From Psychroflexus salarius (GTDB lineage: Bacteria > Bacteroidota > Bacteroidia > Flavobacteriales > Flavobacteriaceae), in assembly GCF_900129035.1 (NCBI RefSeq), contig NZ_FQTW01000007.1, positions 1 through 64,000 on the forward strand: a stretch of DNA of 64,000 nt, in the 5' to 3' direction. The position numbers were made by a program, and so were the translations under genes. The notes under the pieces are model-generated. The model made no database searches and was not told the origin of the DNA. It saw only the letters and a list, made by a program, of their open reading frames with translations. Within the stretch, counting starts at the first letter, position 1. Each line of letters begins with the position of its first letter. Of this stretch, positions 30,727 through 39,484 are shown in pieces.

Positions 30727-32271
30727 ATGGAACAAATAAAATCAAGCCAAACAAAATCTCAACAAAACCAAGAAGTCATTAACTTACAGCGTGGCAAAAT
30801 TCCGCCTCAAGCTGTTGATATTGAGGAAGTTGTTTTAGGTGCGATGCTTATCGATAAAAAAGGTGTTGATGAAACCATCGATATTTTAAAACCAGAAGCT
30901 TTTTATAAAGAGGCGCATAAACATATTTATGAAGCCATTAAATATTTATTTGAGCAAGGTCAGGCAATTGACTTGTTAACAGTCGCAAATGAATTAAAGA
31001 AAGAAAAAAAGTTAAGCCTTTGCGGTGGCGAATATTACCTCATTCAACTCACCCAAAAAGTATCTTCCTCCGCTCATATTGAATATCACGCCCGCATTAT
31101 TTTACAAAAATATATTCAACGAAGCCTCATTCATATTTCAAACGAAATCATAGAAGAAGCTTACGATGAAGGAACTGACGTGTTTGATTTGTTAGATCAT
31201 GCAGAATCGAAGTTATATGAAGTTACTCAAGGTAATATCAAAAAATCTTCAGAGACTGCTCAGCAATTAGTCATGCAAGCCAAAAAGCGGATTGAAGAAA
31301 TTTCAAATAAAGAAGGCTTGAGTGGCATTCCATCTGGATTTAATGATTTAGACAAATTAACATCAGGCTGGCAACCAAGTGATTTAATTATAGTTGCTGC
31401 ACGTCCAGGTATGGGTAAAACAGCTCTAACCTTATCGATGGCTAGAAATATTGCTGTTGGTCAAGGCGTTCCAGTAGCTTTCTTTTCCTTAGAAATGTCA
31501 TCCGTACAATTAATTACACGTTTAATTTCATCTGAAACAAGTCTATCTTCTGAAAAACTTAGAACTGGTCAGCTTGAACAACACGAATGGGAATTACTCA
31601 ATGTTAAAGTAAAATCTTTAGAAAAAGCACCATTATTTATTGATGATACACCATCGCTTTCAATTTTTGATTTACGAGCTAAGGCTAGACGCTTATCTTC
31701 ACAACATGGTATTAAATTAATTGTAATCGACTACCTTCAACTTATGACAGGTGGCTCAAGCAATAAAAATGGAAACCGTGAACAAGAAATTTCAACCATT
31801 TCAAGAAACTTAAAAGCTTTAGCTAAAGAACTTGATGTACCAGTAATTGCTCTTTCACAGTTATCACGTGCAGTAGAAACACGAGGTGGAAGCAAAAGAC
31901 CTCTTTTAAGTGATTTAAGAGAATCTGGCGCAATTGAACAAGATGCAGATATTGTATCCTTTATATTTAGACCTGAATATTATGGTATCGAAGAATGGGA
32001 CGACGATGATGCCACACCAACTGAAGGTCAAGCCGAATTTATTGTTGCCAAACACAGAAATGGTGGGCTTGATAACATTAGACTTAAATTTGTCGGTCAC
32101 CTTGGTAAATTTGAAAACCTCAACACCTTTGACGCACCATTAGAAGAAATTAGTTCTAGTATGAATACCGACGATCAAATTTCAACTGCTCACCTACCCA
32201 ACTCTAACGATGTTTTTGGTGATGATTCACCTAACTTAAATGCCGATGATGACAACGAAGTGCCATTTTAA
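30727..32271 (+). CDS. dnaB: Replicative DNA helicase DnaB
   Basis: DnaB is the hexameric replicative helicase. The 514 residues include the N-terminal primase-interacting domain (PPQAVDIEEVVLGAMLID) and the RecA-like C-terminal domain. The latter has Walker A AARPGMGKTALTLS near 225-238, FSLEMSSVQL, Walker B IKLIVIDYLQLM, LSQLSRAVETRG and SDLRESGAIEQDADI. No intein is present. The last 60 residues are an acidic, low-complexity tail. The exported-protein gene follows after 9 bp. Confidence 0.97.
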   Translation: MEQIKSSQTKSQQNQEVINLQRGKIPPQAVDIEEVVLGAMLIDKKGVDETIDILKPEAFYKEAHKHIYEAIKYLFEQGQAIDLLTVANELKKEKKLSLCGGEYYLIQLTQKVSSSAHIEYHARIILQKYIQRSLIHISNEIIEEAYDEGTDVFDLLDHAESKLYEVTQGNIKKSSETAQQLVMQAKKRIEEISNKEGLSGIPSGFNDLDKLTSGWQPSDLIIVAARPGMGKTALTLSMARNIAVGQGVPVAFFSLEMSSVQLITRLISSETSLSSEKLRTGQLEQHEWELLNVKVKSLEKAPLFIDDTPSLSIFDLRAKARRLSSQHGIKLIVIDYLQLMTGGSSNKNGNREQEISTISRNLKALAKELDVPVIALSQLSRAVETRGGSKRPLLSDLRESGAIEQDADIVSFIFRPEYYGIEEWDDDDATPTEGQAEFIVAKHRNGGLDNIRLKFVGHLGKFENLNTFDAPLEEISSSMNTDDQISTAHLPNSNDVFGDDSPNLNADDDNEVPF

Positions 32272-32280
32272 AAATGCTTT

Positions 32281-33537
32281 ATGAAACTTAAACTGACTTC
32301 TTTTTTATTGTTAATTAGCTTATTCGCCAAGGCTAATTTCATCCTAATTCCGATGGATTATGAAAGTCAGAGTAATCATTTAAAAGCCTATGGTATTACT
32401 TATTGGCTATTAGAACAACAGCAAAAAGTTCAATGGCTTCTGAACCACAGAGGTGGTTCATTCTTGACAAGTTATTCAGATGATTTAAAACGAGAATGCA
32501 CCATCAGAAATGTAGATTTTGAAGTGATTTCAAACACTGAAGCAAAAGGCTTACTTGAAAGCATTGATAGTCCTTCTGAAAATAAATCGGCTGTTATTCT
32601 TGAAAAAGCGCCTAAAATTGCTGTCTATACACCAACAGACAAAGCACCTTGGGATGATGCTGTAACCATGGTTTTAACTTATGCTGAAATTCCTTATGAA
32701 ACAATTTATGATAAAAATGTTCTTGAAAATGAACTTTTATTATACGATTGGCTGCATTTACATCATGAAGATTTTACAGGTCAATATGGAAAATTTTATC
32801 GCGCTTATCGTGCACAATCGTGGTATATTGAAGCTAAGCGAGAAGCTGAAGTTTTAGCAAAATCTTTAGGCTACAACAAAGTTTCTAAAGAAAAATTGGC
32901 TGTGGCTAAAAAAATTAGAGATTATGTCATTGGTGGTGGATTTATGTTTGCGATGTGTAGTGCAACAGATTCGTTTGATATCGCGCTTTCAGCTGAAGGT
33001 GTTGACATCTGTGAGCCTATGTTTGATGGTGACCCAAGTGATCCAGGCTATCAGTCTAAAATAGACTATTCAAAAACATTTGCCTTTACTGATTTCATTT
33101 TAGAAAAAAGCCCGATGGTTTATGAGTATTCTTCAATTGATATGACTTCAAGACGGAAAGTCCCTATGCAAAAAGATTATTTCACTTTAAATGAATATTC
33201 AGCTAAATGGGATCCCATTCCAACAATGCTAAACCAAAACCATACCGCTTTAGTTAAAGGTTTTATGGGACAAACCACTGCTTTTAATCCAAATCAAATT
33301 AAATCTAATGTTTTAGTTCTGGGAAAAAATAAAGTGAATGGTGAAGCCCGTTACATTCATGGAATTAAAGGAAAAGGATTTTTTACATTTTATGGCGGTC
33401 ATGATCCTGAAGATTACAGACATATGGTCGGTGACCCAAAAACTGAACTTAAGCTACATCCTAACTCACCTGGTTACCGTTTGATTTTAAATAATATCTT
33501 GTTTCCAGCGGCTAAAAAACAAAAGAAAAAAACTTAA
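32281..33537 (+). CDS. Exported protein of unknown function, often labelled asparagine synthetase B
   Basis: The 418-residue protein begins with a signal peptide (KLTSFLLLISLFAKA). It continues with FILIPMDYESQSNHLKAYG, HRGGSFL, DWLHLHHEDFTGQYG and GGGFMFAMCSATDSFDIAL; the last looks like a nucleophile-elbow Cys of class I amidotransferase or GATase1-like folds. From memory, similar flavobacterial proteins carry the label asparagine synthetase B. I see none of the AsnB hallmarks: no Cys2 nucleophile, no PP-loop SGGxDS. The label looks like a propagated error. It lies 9 bp after dnaB. Its stop overlaps the lptB stop (TTAA at 33534-33537). Confidence 0.7.
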   Translation: MKLKLTSFLLLISLFAKANFILIPMDYESQSNHLKAYGITYWLLEQQQKVQWLLNHRGGSFLTSYSDDLKRECTIRNVDFEVISNTEAKGLLESIDSPSENKSAVILEKAPKIAVYTPTDKAPWDDAVTMVLTYAEIPYETIYDKNVLENELLLYDWLHLHHEDFTGQYGKFYRAYRAQSWYIEAKREAEVLAKSLGYNKVSKEKLAVAKKIRDYVIGGGFMFAMCSATDSFDIALSAEGVDICEPMFDGDPSDPGYQSKIDYSKTFAFTDFILEKSPMVYEYSSIDMTSRRKVPMQKDYFTLNEYSAKWDPIPTMLNQNHTALVKGFMGQTTAFNPNQIKSNVLVLGKNKVNGEARYIHGIKGKGFFTFYGGHDPEDYRHMVGDPKTELKLHPNSPGYRLILNNILFPAAKKQKKKT

Positions 33538-34292
33538 TCTCTAAAGAGTTTTTTCTTTCTAAGCTCAAAGTTTTGGCCTAGGTAAACTTTACGCACCATT
33601 TCATCTTCAGCGAGTTCTTCAGGAATACCGTGTTTTAAAATCTTACCCTCAAACATTAAATAGGTATGATCGGTAATAGCAAGTGTTTCTTGGACATTAT
33701 GATCGGTAATTAAAATACCTATATTTTTATTTTTAAGTTGAGCAACTATTTTCTGAATATCTTCAACTGCAACGGGATCTACACCGGCAAAAGGTTCATC
33801 TAATAAAATAAATTTTGGATCAGTTGCTAAAGCACGAGCAATTTCAGTTCGTCGGCGTTCGCCACCAGAGAGTAAATCACCTCGGTTTGTTCTGATGTGA
33901 TTAAGGCCAAATTCATCTATTAAACTTTCCATTTTTTCTTCGCGTTCTTGTTTATTTAAACTGGTCAGTTCAAGAACACTCATGATATTGTCTTCAATAC
34001 TTAATTTCCTGAAAATTGAAGCTTCTTGGGCCAAGTAACCGATTCCATTTTGAGCTCGTTTGTACATCGGGAATTTTGTAATATTGGTATCATTTAAAAA
34101 AATCTTTCCACCATTAGGCTTAATTAAGCCAACAATCATATAAAATGATGTTGTTTTCCCTGCACCATTAGGTCCCAATAAACCAACAATTTCACCTTGA
34201 CTTACTTCTAACGAAACACCTTTTACAACATTTACGCCTTTATAAGATTTAACAAGGTTTTGAGCTTTTAAAGTGGAAACTTCTTGAGACAT
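33534..34292 (-). CDS. lptB: LPS export ABC transporter ATP-binding protein LptB
   Basis: LptB is the cytosolic ATPase of the LptB2FGC complex that drives LPS to the outer membrane. The 252 residues have Walker A GPNGAGKT (40-47), the Q-loop YLAQEASIFRKL, the signature LLSGGERRRTEIARAL, Walker B KFILLDEPFAGVDP and the H-loop ITDHNVQETL. FAGVDP and SIFRKL are characteristic of LptB. It is last in kdsD-tatC-AhpD-like-membrane protein-lptB, which contains another LPS gene (kdsD). Confidence 0.95.
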   Translation of the reverse strand: MSQEVSTLKAQNLVKSYKGVNVVKGVSLEVSQGEIVGLLGPNGAGKTTSFYMIVGLIKPNGGKIFLNDTNITKFPMYKRAQNGIGYLAQEASIFRKLSIEDNIMSVLELTSLNKQEREEKMESLIDEFGLNHIRTNRGDLLSGGERRRTEIARALATDPKFILLDEPFAGVDPVAVEDIQKIVAQLKNKNIGILITDHNVQETLAITDHTYLMFEGKILKHGIPEELAEDEMVRKVYLGQNFELRKKKLFRD

Positions 34293-34297
34293 AACTA

Positions 34298-34963
34298 TTA
34301 ATTTTGATGGCGTTTACTAATTTTTACAGTGTATAAACATATTTCAACTACACCGATAAACATGATTGTATAGGCTAAAAGTTCAATACCTTCTTGAGCG
34401 CCAGTTTTAACTGGATACACAAAATCGATTAAACTAATTGATTTTTCTCCATTTACTGTACTAATATAGCTGTTATGCATTGGTTCTAACAACCAATTCC
34501 ATATCTTCTTGCTCCCAAATAATCTTGAAAAAACGTGTAGCATGATAAAACCAATTAAAAAAATGGCAAATGAATAGGTTTTAGATAACTCGACTAATTC
34601 AGCTACGAATTGCTTAAAGTTCTTGAACATTAAGTATAGAGTCAACAAAACAAATACTCCGGCAAAAACTTGCCAAGATTTATCGAACAGATTATAGTTA
34701 AGCCAGAAATCGAATTCTCGAACAAAATGGACAGCTAAAACACCTGCCAGAGAAAGGTTAAAGATCTTAAAAGCTTTAGATGTTTTACCATAATAACCTA
34801 AAAGTAGTATTGAAATTGCTAAAGAAGTTTCTTGAGCAATTTCGATGGCTGAATCTTCTAAGATTAATGCGTCTTTAAAATCGTGACGTATGATTAAAGC
34901 TACGCCAAGCATACTTATAGCGTAAATTATAAATCTAACTATTAATGGAATTAAATTTTTCAT
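34298..34963 (-). CDS. Membrane protein of unknown function
   Basis: The protein has 221 residues from the ATG at 34963 (MKNLIPLIVRFIIYAISMLG). A TTG 18 bp earlier also opens the frame but would overlap the upstream gene, so the ATG is preferred; it lies 1 bp after the upstream stop. There are about six hydrophobic segments: near residues 5-22, 42-58, 66-80, 100-115, 130-146 and 195-212. I recognise no family. Its place between an AhpD-like gene and lptB in a tight operon suggests an envelope role, but that is only context. Confidence 0.75.
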   Translation of the reverse strand: MKNLIPLIVRFIIYAISMLGVALIIRHDFKDALILEDSAIEIAQETSLAISILLLGYYGKTSKAFKIFNLSLAGVLAVHFVREFDFWLNYNLFDKSWQVFAGVFVLLTLYLMFKNFKQFVAELVELSKTYSFAIFLIGFIMLHVFSRLFGSKKIWNWLLEPMHNSYISTVNGEKSISLIDFVYPVKTGAQEGIELLAYTIMFIGVVEICLYTVKISKRHQN

Positions 34964-34964
34964 C

Positions 34965-35324
34965 TTATTCGTTTTGACCAAATTTATCTTCTATGGCATC
35001 CCAATATTCATAAGCACGTCTAAGATGAGGAATCACAATTGTACCTCCAACTAAAGTTCCAATACTTAAAGCTTCAACTACCTGCTCTTTTGAAAAACCA
35101 GATTTATAAGATGACTCTAGATGGTATTTCACACAGTCATCACATCTCAAAACCAGAGATGCTACTAAACCAAGTAATTCTTTCGTTTTTTTATCTAATG
35201 CACCTTCAGCAAAAGAATTGGTATCTAAATTAAAAATTCGTTTTAGGACTTTATTGTTATCCTTAAGAATTCTATCATTCATTTTCGCTCTGTAAGCGTC
35301 AAATTCATCAACTAAATCATTCAT
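34965..35324 (-). CDS. Carboxymuconolactone decarboxylase / AhpD-like protein
   Basis: The 119-residue protein has the AhpD-like helical core with a redox CxxC and nearby His: Cys61-Asp-Asp-Cys64 and His68 in LRCDDCVKYHLESSYKSG. GFSKEQVVEALSIGTLVGGT follows. Members of the family are decarboxylases or thiol-dependent peroxidase partners; CxxC with His suggests the latter. It lies 12 bp downstream of tatC. Conservation of this gene in the tatC-lptB interval of flavobacteria is from memory. Confidence 0.88.
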   Translation of the reverse strand: MNDLVDEFDAYRAKMNDRILKDNNKVLKRIFNLDTNSFAEGALDKKTKELLGLVASLVLRCDDCVKYHLESSYKSGFSKEQVVEALSIGTLVGGTIVIPHLRRAYEYWDAIEDKFGQNE

Positions 35325-35336
35325 TATTTGTTTCTT

Positions 35337-36170
35337 TTAAGATGTTTTACGGTTTTGTTTCTTTTGTTTTCTCAGGACAAATTTTGAAATATAAATACTA
35401 ATTTCATATAAAATTAACACAGGAATTGATACGATTACCTGACTAGCAATATCTGGCGGAGTGATAACAGCTGAAATAATTAAGATAAATACCAAGGCGT
35501 ATTTTCGATTCTTTTTTAAGAATTGAGGTGTTACTAGCCCAACTTTAGTTAGAAAGTAAATAATAATTGGGAGTTCAAAAATTAAACCACTAGCCAAAAC
35601 TGAAGCTCTTAGTAAACCAATGTAACTGCTTAAATCAAAATCATTAAAAACTTGCTCACTTACTGTGTATGAACCTAAAAAGTTAATTGATAATGGTGTA
35701 ATGACGTAGTAGCCAAAAATAACACCCAAAAAAAATAAAAGTGAGGATGAAAAAATAAAAAGTCGTGCATTTTTTTGTTCATTAGAATGTAAAGCAGGCT
35801 TAATAAAAGACCAAAACTGATAAATCACATAAGGAAAAGCCACTATAAAACCAGCGGTTATAGACGTCCAAACATGGGCGCTAAATTGTCCAGCCATGGT
35901 TCGGCTTTGGATCCTAAACGGTAATTCTTCGTAACAAAAGCTTTGCTCAAAATCTAAAAAACTGGCAATATCACAAAGCACACGATAAGTATAAAAGTCG
36001 ATACGCTTTGGACCAAAGATGATAACGTCAAAAATAAATTGTTTAAAAATAAAAGCTAAGGTCGCAGCAATCAATATACCTAAAACCGAACGCACTAGGT
36101 GCCACCTTAAATCTTCTAGATGATCTAAAAATGACATATTTGCAGGGTCTTTTTGTTTCTTTTTTGCCAT
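35337..36170 (-). CDS. tatC: Sec-independent protein translocase TatC
   Basis: TatC is the twin-arginine signal receptor in the inner membrane. The 277 residues have the N-terminal signature SFLDHLEDLRWHLVRS (residues 13-28) and six membrane helices. They also carry FIVAFPYVIYQFWSFIKPAL and FELPIIIYFLTKVGLV, and a basic C-terminus. An extra periplasmic segment (about 55-90) contains two Cys. tatA/B are not in the window. It begins directly after the kdsD stop. Confidence 0.96.
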   Translation of the reverse strand: MAKKKQKDPANMSFLDHLEDLRWHLVRSVLGILIAATLAFIFKQFIFDVIIFGPKRIDFYTYRVLCDIASFLDFEQSFCYEELPFRIQSRTMAGQFSAHVWTSITAGFIVAFPYVIYQFWSFIKPALHSNEQKNARLFIFSSSLLFFLGVIFGYYVITPLSINFLGSYTVSEQVFNDFDLSSYIGLLRASVLASGLIFELPIIIYFLTKVGLVTPQFLKKNRKYALVFILIISAVITPPDIASQVIVSIPVLILYEISIYISKFVLRKQKKQNRKTS

Positions 36171-37133
36171 TTATATAATGCCTTCTTTAACTAGGTTATG
36201 AATATGAACAACGCCTGCATAAGTGGTATTTTTAAGGGCAATGATTTGAGAAATATCATTAGCTTCCAAAACTTCTAAAGCATCTACAGCCATGGCATCA
36301 TGTGAAATAGTTTTAGGTGAAGCGCTCATTATATCTTTTGCCTTAAGATGAGCAAAATCGTCGTTATTTTTTAACATTCGTCTTAAATCACCATCTGTAA
36401 TGACGCCAATAACTTCAGTTTTATCGATAACTGCAGTTACGCCTAACATTTTTTCAGAAATCTCTACAATAACTTCTTTTATAGAGGCTTCAGGAGAAAC
36501 TTGAGGTTTTTCATTTTGAGCAATTAAATCGCTTACTCTTAAATACAAAGCTTTACCTAAAGCACCACCAGGATGGTAACGCGCAAAGTCCTGGCTTGTA
36601 AAGCCGCGCAAATTCAATAAAGCTACAGCCAAAGCATCACCCATAACTAATTGAGCTGTTGTGCTTGTAGTTGGCGCTAAGTTATTTGGACAAGCTTCTT
36701 TAGAAACATAACTATTTAAAACGTGATTGGCTTGTGTTCCTAAAAATGAAGTTTTATTACCCGTAATGGCAATTAATGGATTTTTAAAATTTTTCAACAA
36801 CGGTATAAGCACTTTAATTTCAGGCGTATTACCACTTTTTGAAATACAAATTACAACATCATCTTGCTGAATATTACCCAAATCACCATGAATGGCATCT
36901 GCTGCATGCATAAATATCGCAGGTGTTCCAGTAGAATTCATCGTAGCAACAATTTTATTGGCTATGATGGCACTTTTGCCAATCCCTGTAATAACAACAC
37001 GACCTTTACAGTTGTAAATTAGCTTAACTGCCTGCTCAAAATCATCATTTACAGATTCTACTAAATTTGCAATCGCTTTTGCTTGCAGTTCAATTGTTTC
37101 TTTTGCTAAAGTTTGTATATTTGATGTAGACAT
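36171..37133 (-). CDS. kdsD: D-arabinose 5-phosphate isomerase (KpsF/GutQ family)
   Basis: KdsD converts ribulose 5-phosphate to arabinose 5-phosphate, the first step to the LPS sugar KDO. The 320 residues have an N-terminal SIS domain (VVITGIGKSAIIANKIVATM, STGTPAIFMHAADAIHGDLG, ISKSGNTPEIKVL, SYVSKEACPNNLAPTTSTTA). Two C-terminal CBS domains follow (about 200-320; VIDKTEVIGVITDGDLRRML). It is first in an operon that ends with lptB, so KDO precursor and LPS export genes are co-transcribed. Confidence 0.95.
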   Translation of the reverse strand: MSTSNIQTLAKETIELQAKAIANLVESVNDDFEQAVKLIYNCKGRVVITGIGKSAIIANKIVATMNSTGTPAIFMHAADAIHGDLGNIQQDDVVICISKSGNTPEIKVLIPLLKNFKNPLIAITGNKTSFLGTQANHVLNSYVSKEACPNNLAPTTSTTAQLVMGDALAVALLNLRGFTSQDFARYHPGGALGKALYLRVSDLIAQNEKPQVSPEASIKEVIVEISEKMLGVTAVIDKTEVIGVITDGDLRRMLKNNDDFAHLKAKDIMSASPKTISHDAMAVDALEVLEANDISQIIALKNTTYAGVVHIHNLVKEGII

Positions 37134-37189
37134 CTCCTAAATTTAAAACGCACTTGTAAAATTGAATTAATTGCGTATATTTAAAGATG

Positions 37190-37197
37190 CAAAGGTA
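37190..37197 (-). promoter_or_regulatory. kdsD -7 box TACCTTTG
   Basis: TACCTTTG on the minus strand lies 56 bp before the kdsD ATG, in the 90-bp divergent gap shared with recQ. No TTG was found at the right spacing. Confidence 0.5.
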
Positions 37198-37223
37198 AAT
37201 AAAACATCATATTATATATTAAA

Positions 37224-39404
37224 TTGGCACAATACAATTTACACAAAGAATTAAAAAAATACTTTGGCTTTAATGAATTTAAAGGCTTACAAGAAGAGGT
37301 TATTAAAAGTATTTTAGCAGATAATCATACATTTGTTATCATGCCAACTGGTGGTGGAAAGTCACTTTGCTATCAGTTACCGGCTTTAATTAAAGAAGGA
37401 ACTGCCATTGTAGTATCGCCTTTAATAGCATTAATGAAAAATCAAGTTGATGCTCTAAGAGGAATATCTGAAAATCATGGTATAGCTCACGTATTAAATT
37501 CTTCCTTAAACAAAACTCAAGTTAAACAAGTTAAGGCTGATATTTCAAATGGAATCACAAAATTACTTTATGTTGCTCCAGAATCCTTAACAAAAGATGA
37601 ATATGTCGATTTTTTAAAGTCTGAAAATATTTCATTTTTAGCTATTGATGAAGCCCATTGTATTTCTGAATGGGGTCATGATTTTCGACCAGAATATCGA
37701 AATTTAAAAAAAATCATTGGCAGAATAGGTGATAACATTCCTATTATTGGACTTACAGCAACCGCTACGCCTAAAGTTCAAGAAGACATCTTAAAAAATC
37801 TTGGCATTCCTGAAGCCAAAACTTTTAAAGCTTCATTTAATAGACCCAACTTATATTATGAAATTAGGCCAAAAACAGCACAAGTTGATTCTGAAATCAT
37901 AAAATTTGTAAAGCAAAATGAAGGTAAAAGTGGTATTATTTATTGCTTGAGTAGAAAGCGCGTTGAACAACTTTCACAAACTTTACAAGTTAACGGCATT
38001 AAGGCAATTCCTTATCACGCTGGTTTAGACGCCAAAACCCGAAGCAAACATCAAGACATGTTTCTAATGGAAGATATTGATGTAGTTGTGGCAACAATTG
38101 CCTTTGGCATGGGCATTGACAAACCTGATGTAAGATTTGTTATCCATAATGATATCCCAAAAAGTATTGAAAGTTATTATCAGGAAACTGGACGTGCTGG
38201 ACGTGATGGTGGCGAAGGCCATTGTCTTGCATTTTACAGCTATAAAGATATTGAAAAACTAGAAAAATTCATGAGTGGTAAACCCGTGGCTGAACAAGAA
38301 ATCGGTCACGCTTTATTACAGGAAGTTGTTGCTTTTGCCGAAAGTTCTGTTTCTCGACGAAAATTTATCCTACACTATTTTGGCGAAGAATTTGATAATG
38401 AAACAGGTGATGGTGGTGATATGGATGATAATGTACGTTATCCTAAATCTAAGATTGAAGCCAAAGATGAAGTCATTTTATTACTTGAAACAATTAAAGC
38501 AACTGGAAGCATTTACAAACCTAAAGATGTTGTGCAAACACTAATTGGAAAAACCAATGCTTTAATTAAATCTCATAAAACCGACCAGCAAGCCAATTTT
38601 GGAAAGGGCAAAAACAAAGACAAAAATTACTGGATGGCATTACTAAGGCAAGTTATTGTCGATGGTATGCTTCGCAAAGATATCGAAAGTTATGGCGTAG
38701 TTAAACTCACTGAAAAAGGTGAAGATTTCCTGAAAAAACCATCATCATTTATGATGACAGAAGATCACACGTTTTACGATGACCATCCACAAGCACCCAA
38801 AAAAGCAGCTGGAAGTGACGATAAACTTTTAAAACAACTTAAAGATCTTCGTAAAAAAGTGGCTAGAAAAAAAGATGTACCGCCATTTGTTGTTTTTCAA
38901 GATCCTTCTATTGAAGATATGGCACTTAAATATCCTATTACTTTAGAAGAATTGACCAATATTCATGGTGTCGGTGAAGGGAAAGCAAAAAAATACGGAA
39001 AAGAATTTATTAATTTTATTAGCAATTACGTTGAAGATAACGACATTATTAGACCAGACGATTTAGTGGTGAAATCAACTGGGGCAAATAGTGGTAATAA
39101 GCTCTATATTATTCAAAATGTTGACAGAAAATTACCATTACCTGACATTGCACAATCGAAAGGTATGGAGATGGAAGAGTTTATTAAAGAAATGGAAGCT
39201 ATTGTTTTCAGCGGAACAAAACTTAATATTTCCTATTGGATAGATGATATTCTTGATGAAGAACAACAAGAAGAAATTCATGAATACTTTCTTGACGCTG
39301 AGTCTGATAGTATTGATGATGCGCTAGAAGAATTTGAAGGTGATTATGATGAAGAAGAACTTAGGCTATACCGTATAAAGTTTACCAGTGAAGTAGCCAA
39401 TTAA
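37224..39404 (+). CDS. recQ: ATP-dependent DNA helicase RecQ, zinc-cysteine-free
   Basis: RecQ is a 3'-5' helicase for recombination and fork repair. The 726 residues include Walker A TGGGKSLCYQLPAL, the aromatic-rich DEAHCISEWGHDFRPEY, motif VI QETGRAGRDG, an RQC region, an HRDC-like domain (DMALKYPITLEELTNIHGVG) and an acidic C-terminal extension. The RQC zinc site is lost. Ser377 stands where E. coli has Cys380 (AESSVSRRKFIL), and the CGNCDIC segment is replaced by acidic, glycine-rich ETGDGGDMDDN (393-403). The start is a TTG at 37224; the conserved AQYNLHKELKKYFGF begins there and no ATG is near. Confidence 0.94.
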   Translation: MAQYNLHKELKKYFGFNEFKGLQEEVIKSILADNHTFVIMPTGGGKSLCYQLPALIKEGTAIVVSPLIALMKNQVDALRGISENHGIAHVLNSSLNKTQVKQVKADISNGITKLLYVAPESLTKDEYVDFLKSENISFLAIDEAHCISEWGHDFRPEYRNLKKIIGRIGDNIPIIGLTATATPKVQEDILKNLGIPEAKTFKASFNRPNLYYEIRPKTAQVDSEIIKFVKQNEGKSGIIYCLSRKRVEQLSQTLQVNGIKAIPYHAGLDAKTRSKHQDMFLMEDIDVVVATIAFGMGIDKPDVRFVIHNDIPKSIESYYQETGRAGRDGGEGHCLAFYSYKDIEKLEKFMSGKPVAEQEIGHALLQEVVAFAESSVSRRKFILHYFGEEFDNETGDGGDMDDNVRYPKSKIEAKDEVILLLETIKATGSIYKPKDVVQTLIGKTNALIKSHKTDQQANFGKGKNKDKNYWMALLRQVIVDGMLRKDIESYGVVKLTEKGEDFLKKPSSFMMTEDHTFYDDHPQAPKKAAGSDDKLLKQLKDLRKKVARKKDVPPFVVFQDPSIEDMALKYPITLEELTNIHGVGEGKAKKYGKEFINFISNYVEDNDIIRPDDLVVKSTGANSGNKLYIIQNVDRKLPLPDIAQSKGMEMEEFIKEMEAIVFSGTKLNISYWIDDILDEEQQEEIHEYFLDAESDSIDDALEEFEGDYDEEELRLYRIKFTSEVAN

Positions 39405-39422
39405 AGCTCAACTTCTTGATAT

Positions 39423-39453
39423 AAAAAACCCTGAATCAACTTCAGGGTTTTTT
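39423..39453. terminator. Two-way terminator, recQ / ctlX
   Basis: CCCTGAA (39429-39435) pairs with TTCAGGG (39441-39447) around a 5-nt loop, with an A-run on the left and T-run on the right. The arms are identical to those of the terminator at 14941-14960. Confidence 0.9.
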
Positions 39454-39484
39454 ATTTATATTTAATTATCTTAGAAAAGATAAT

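Noticed and set aside
14941-39447. The identical stem CCCTGAA/TTCAGGG at 14941-14960 and 39429-39447 as a dispersed repeat or mobile remnant
   Set aside because: Both are short two-way terminators with no homology beyond the stem; independent use of a favoured stem or chance explains them.
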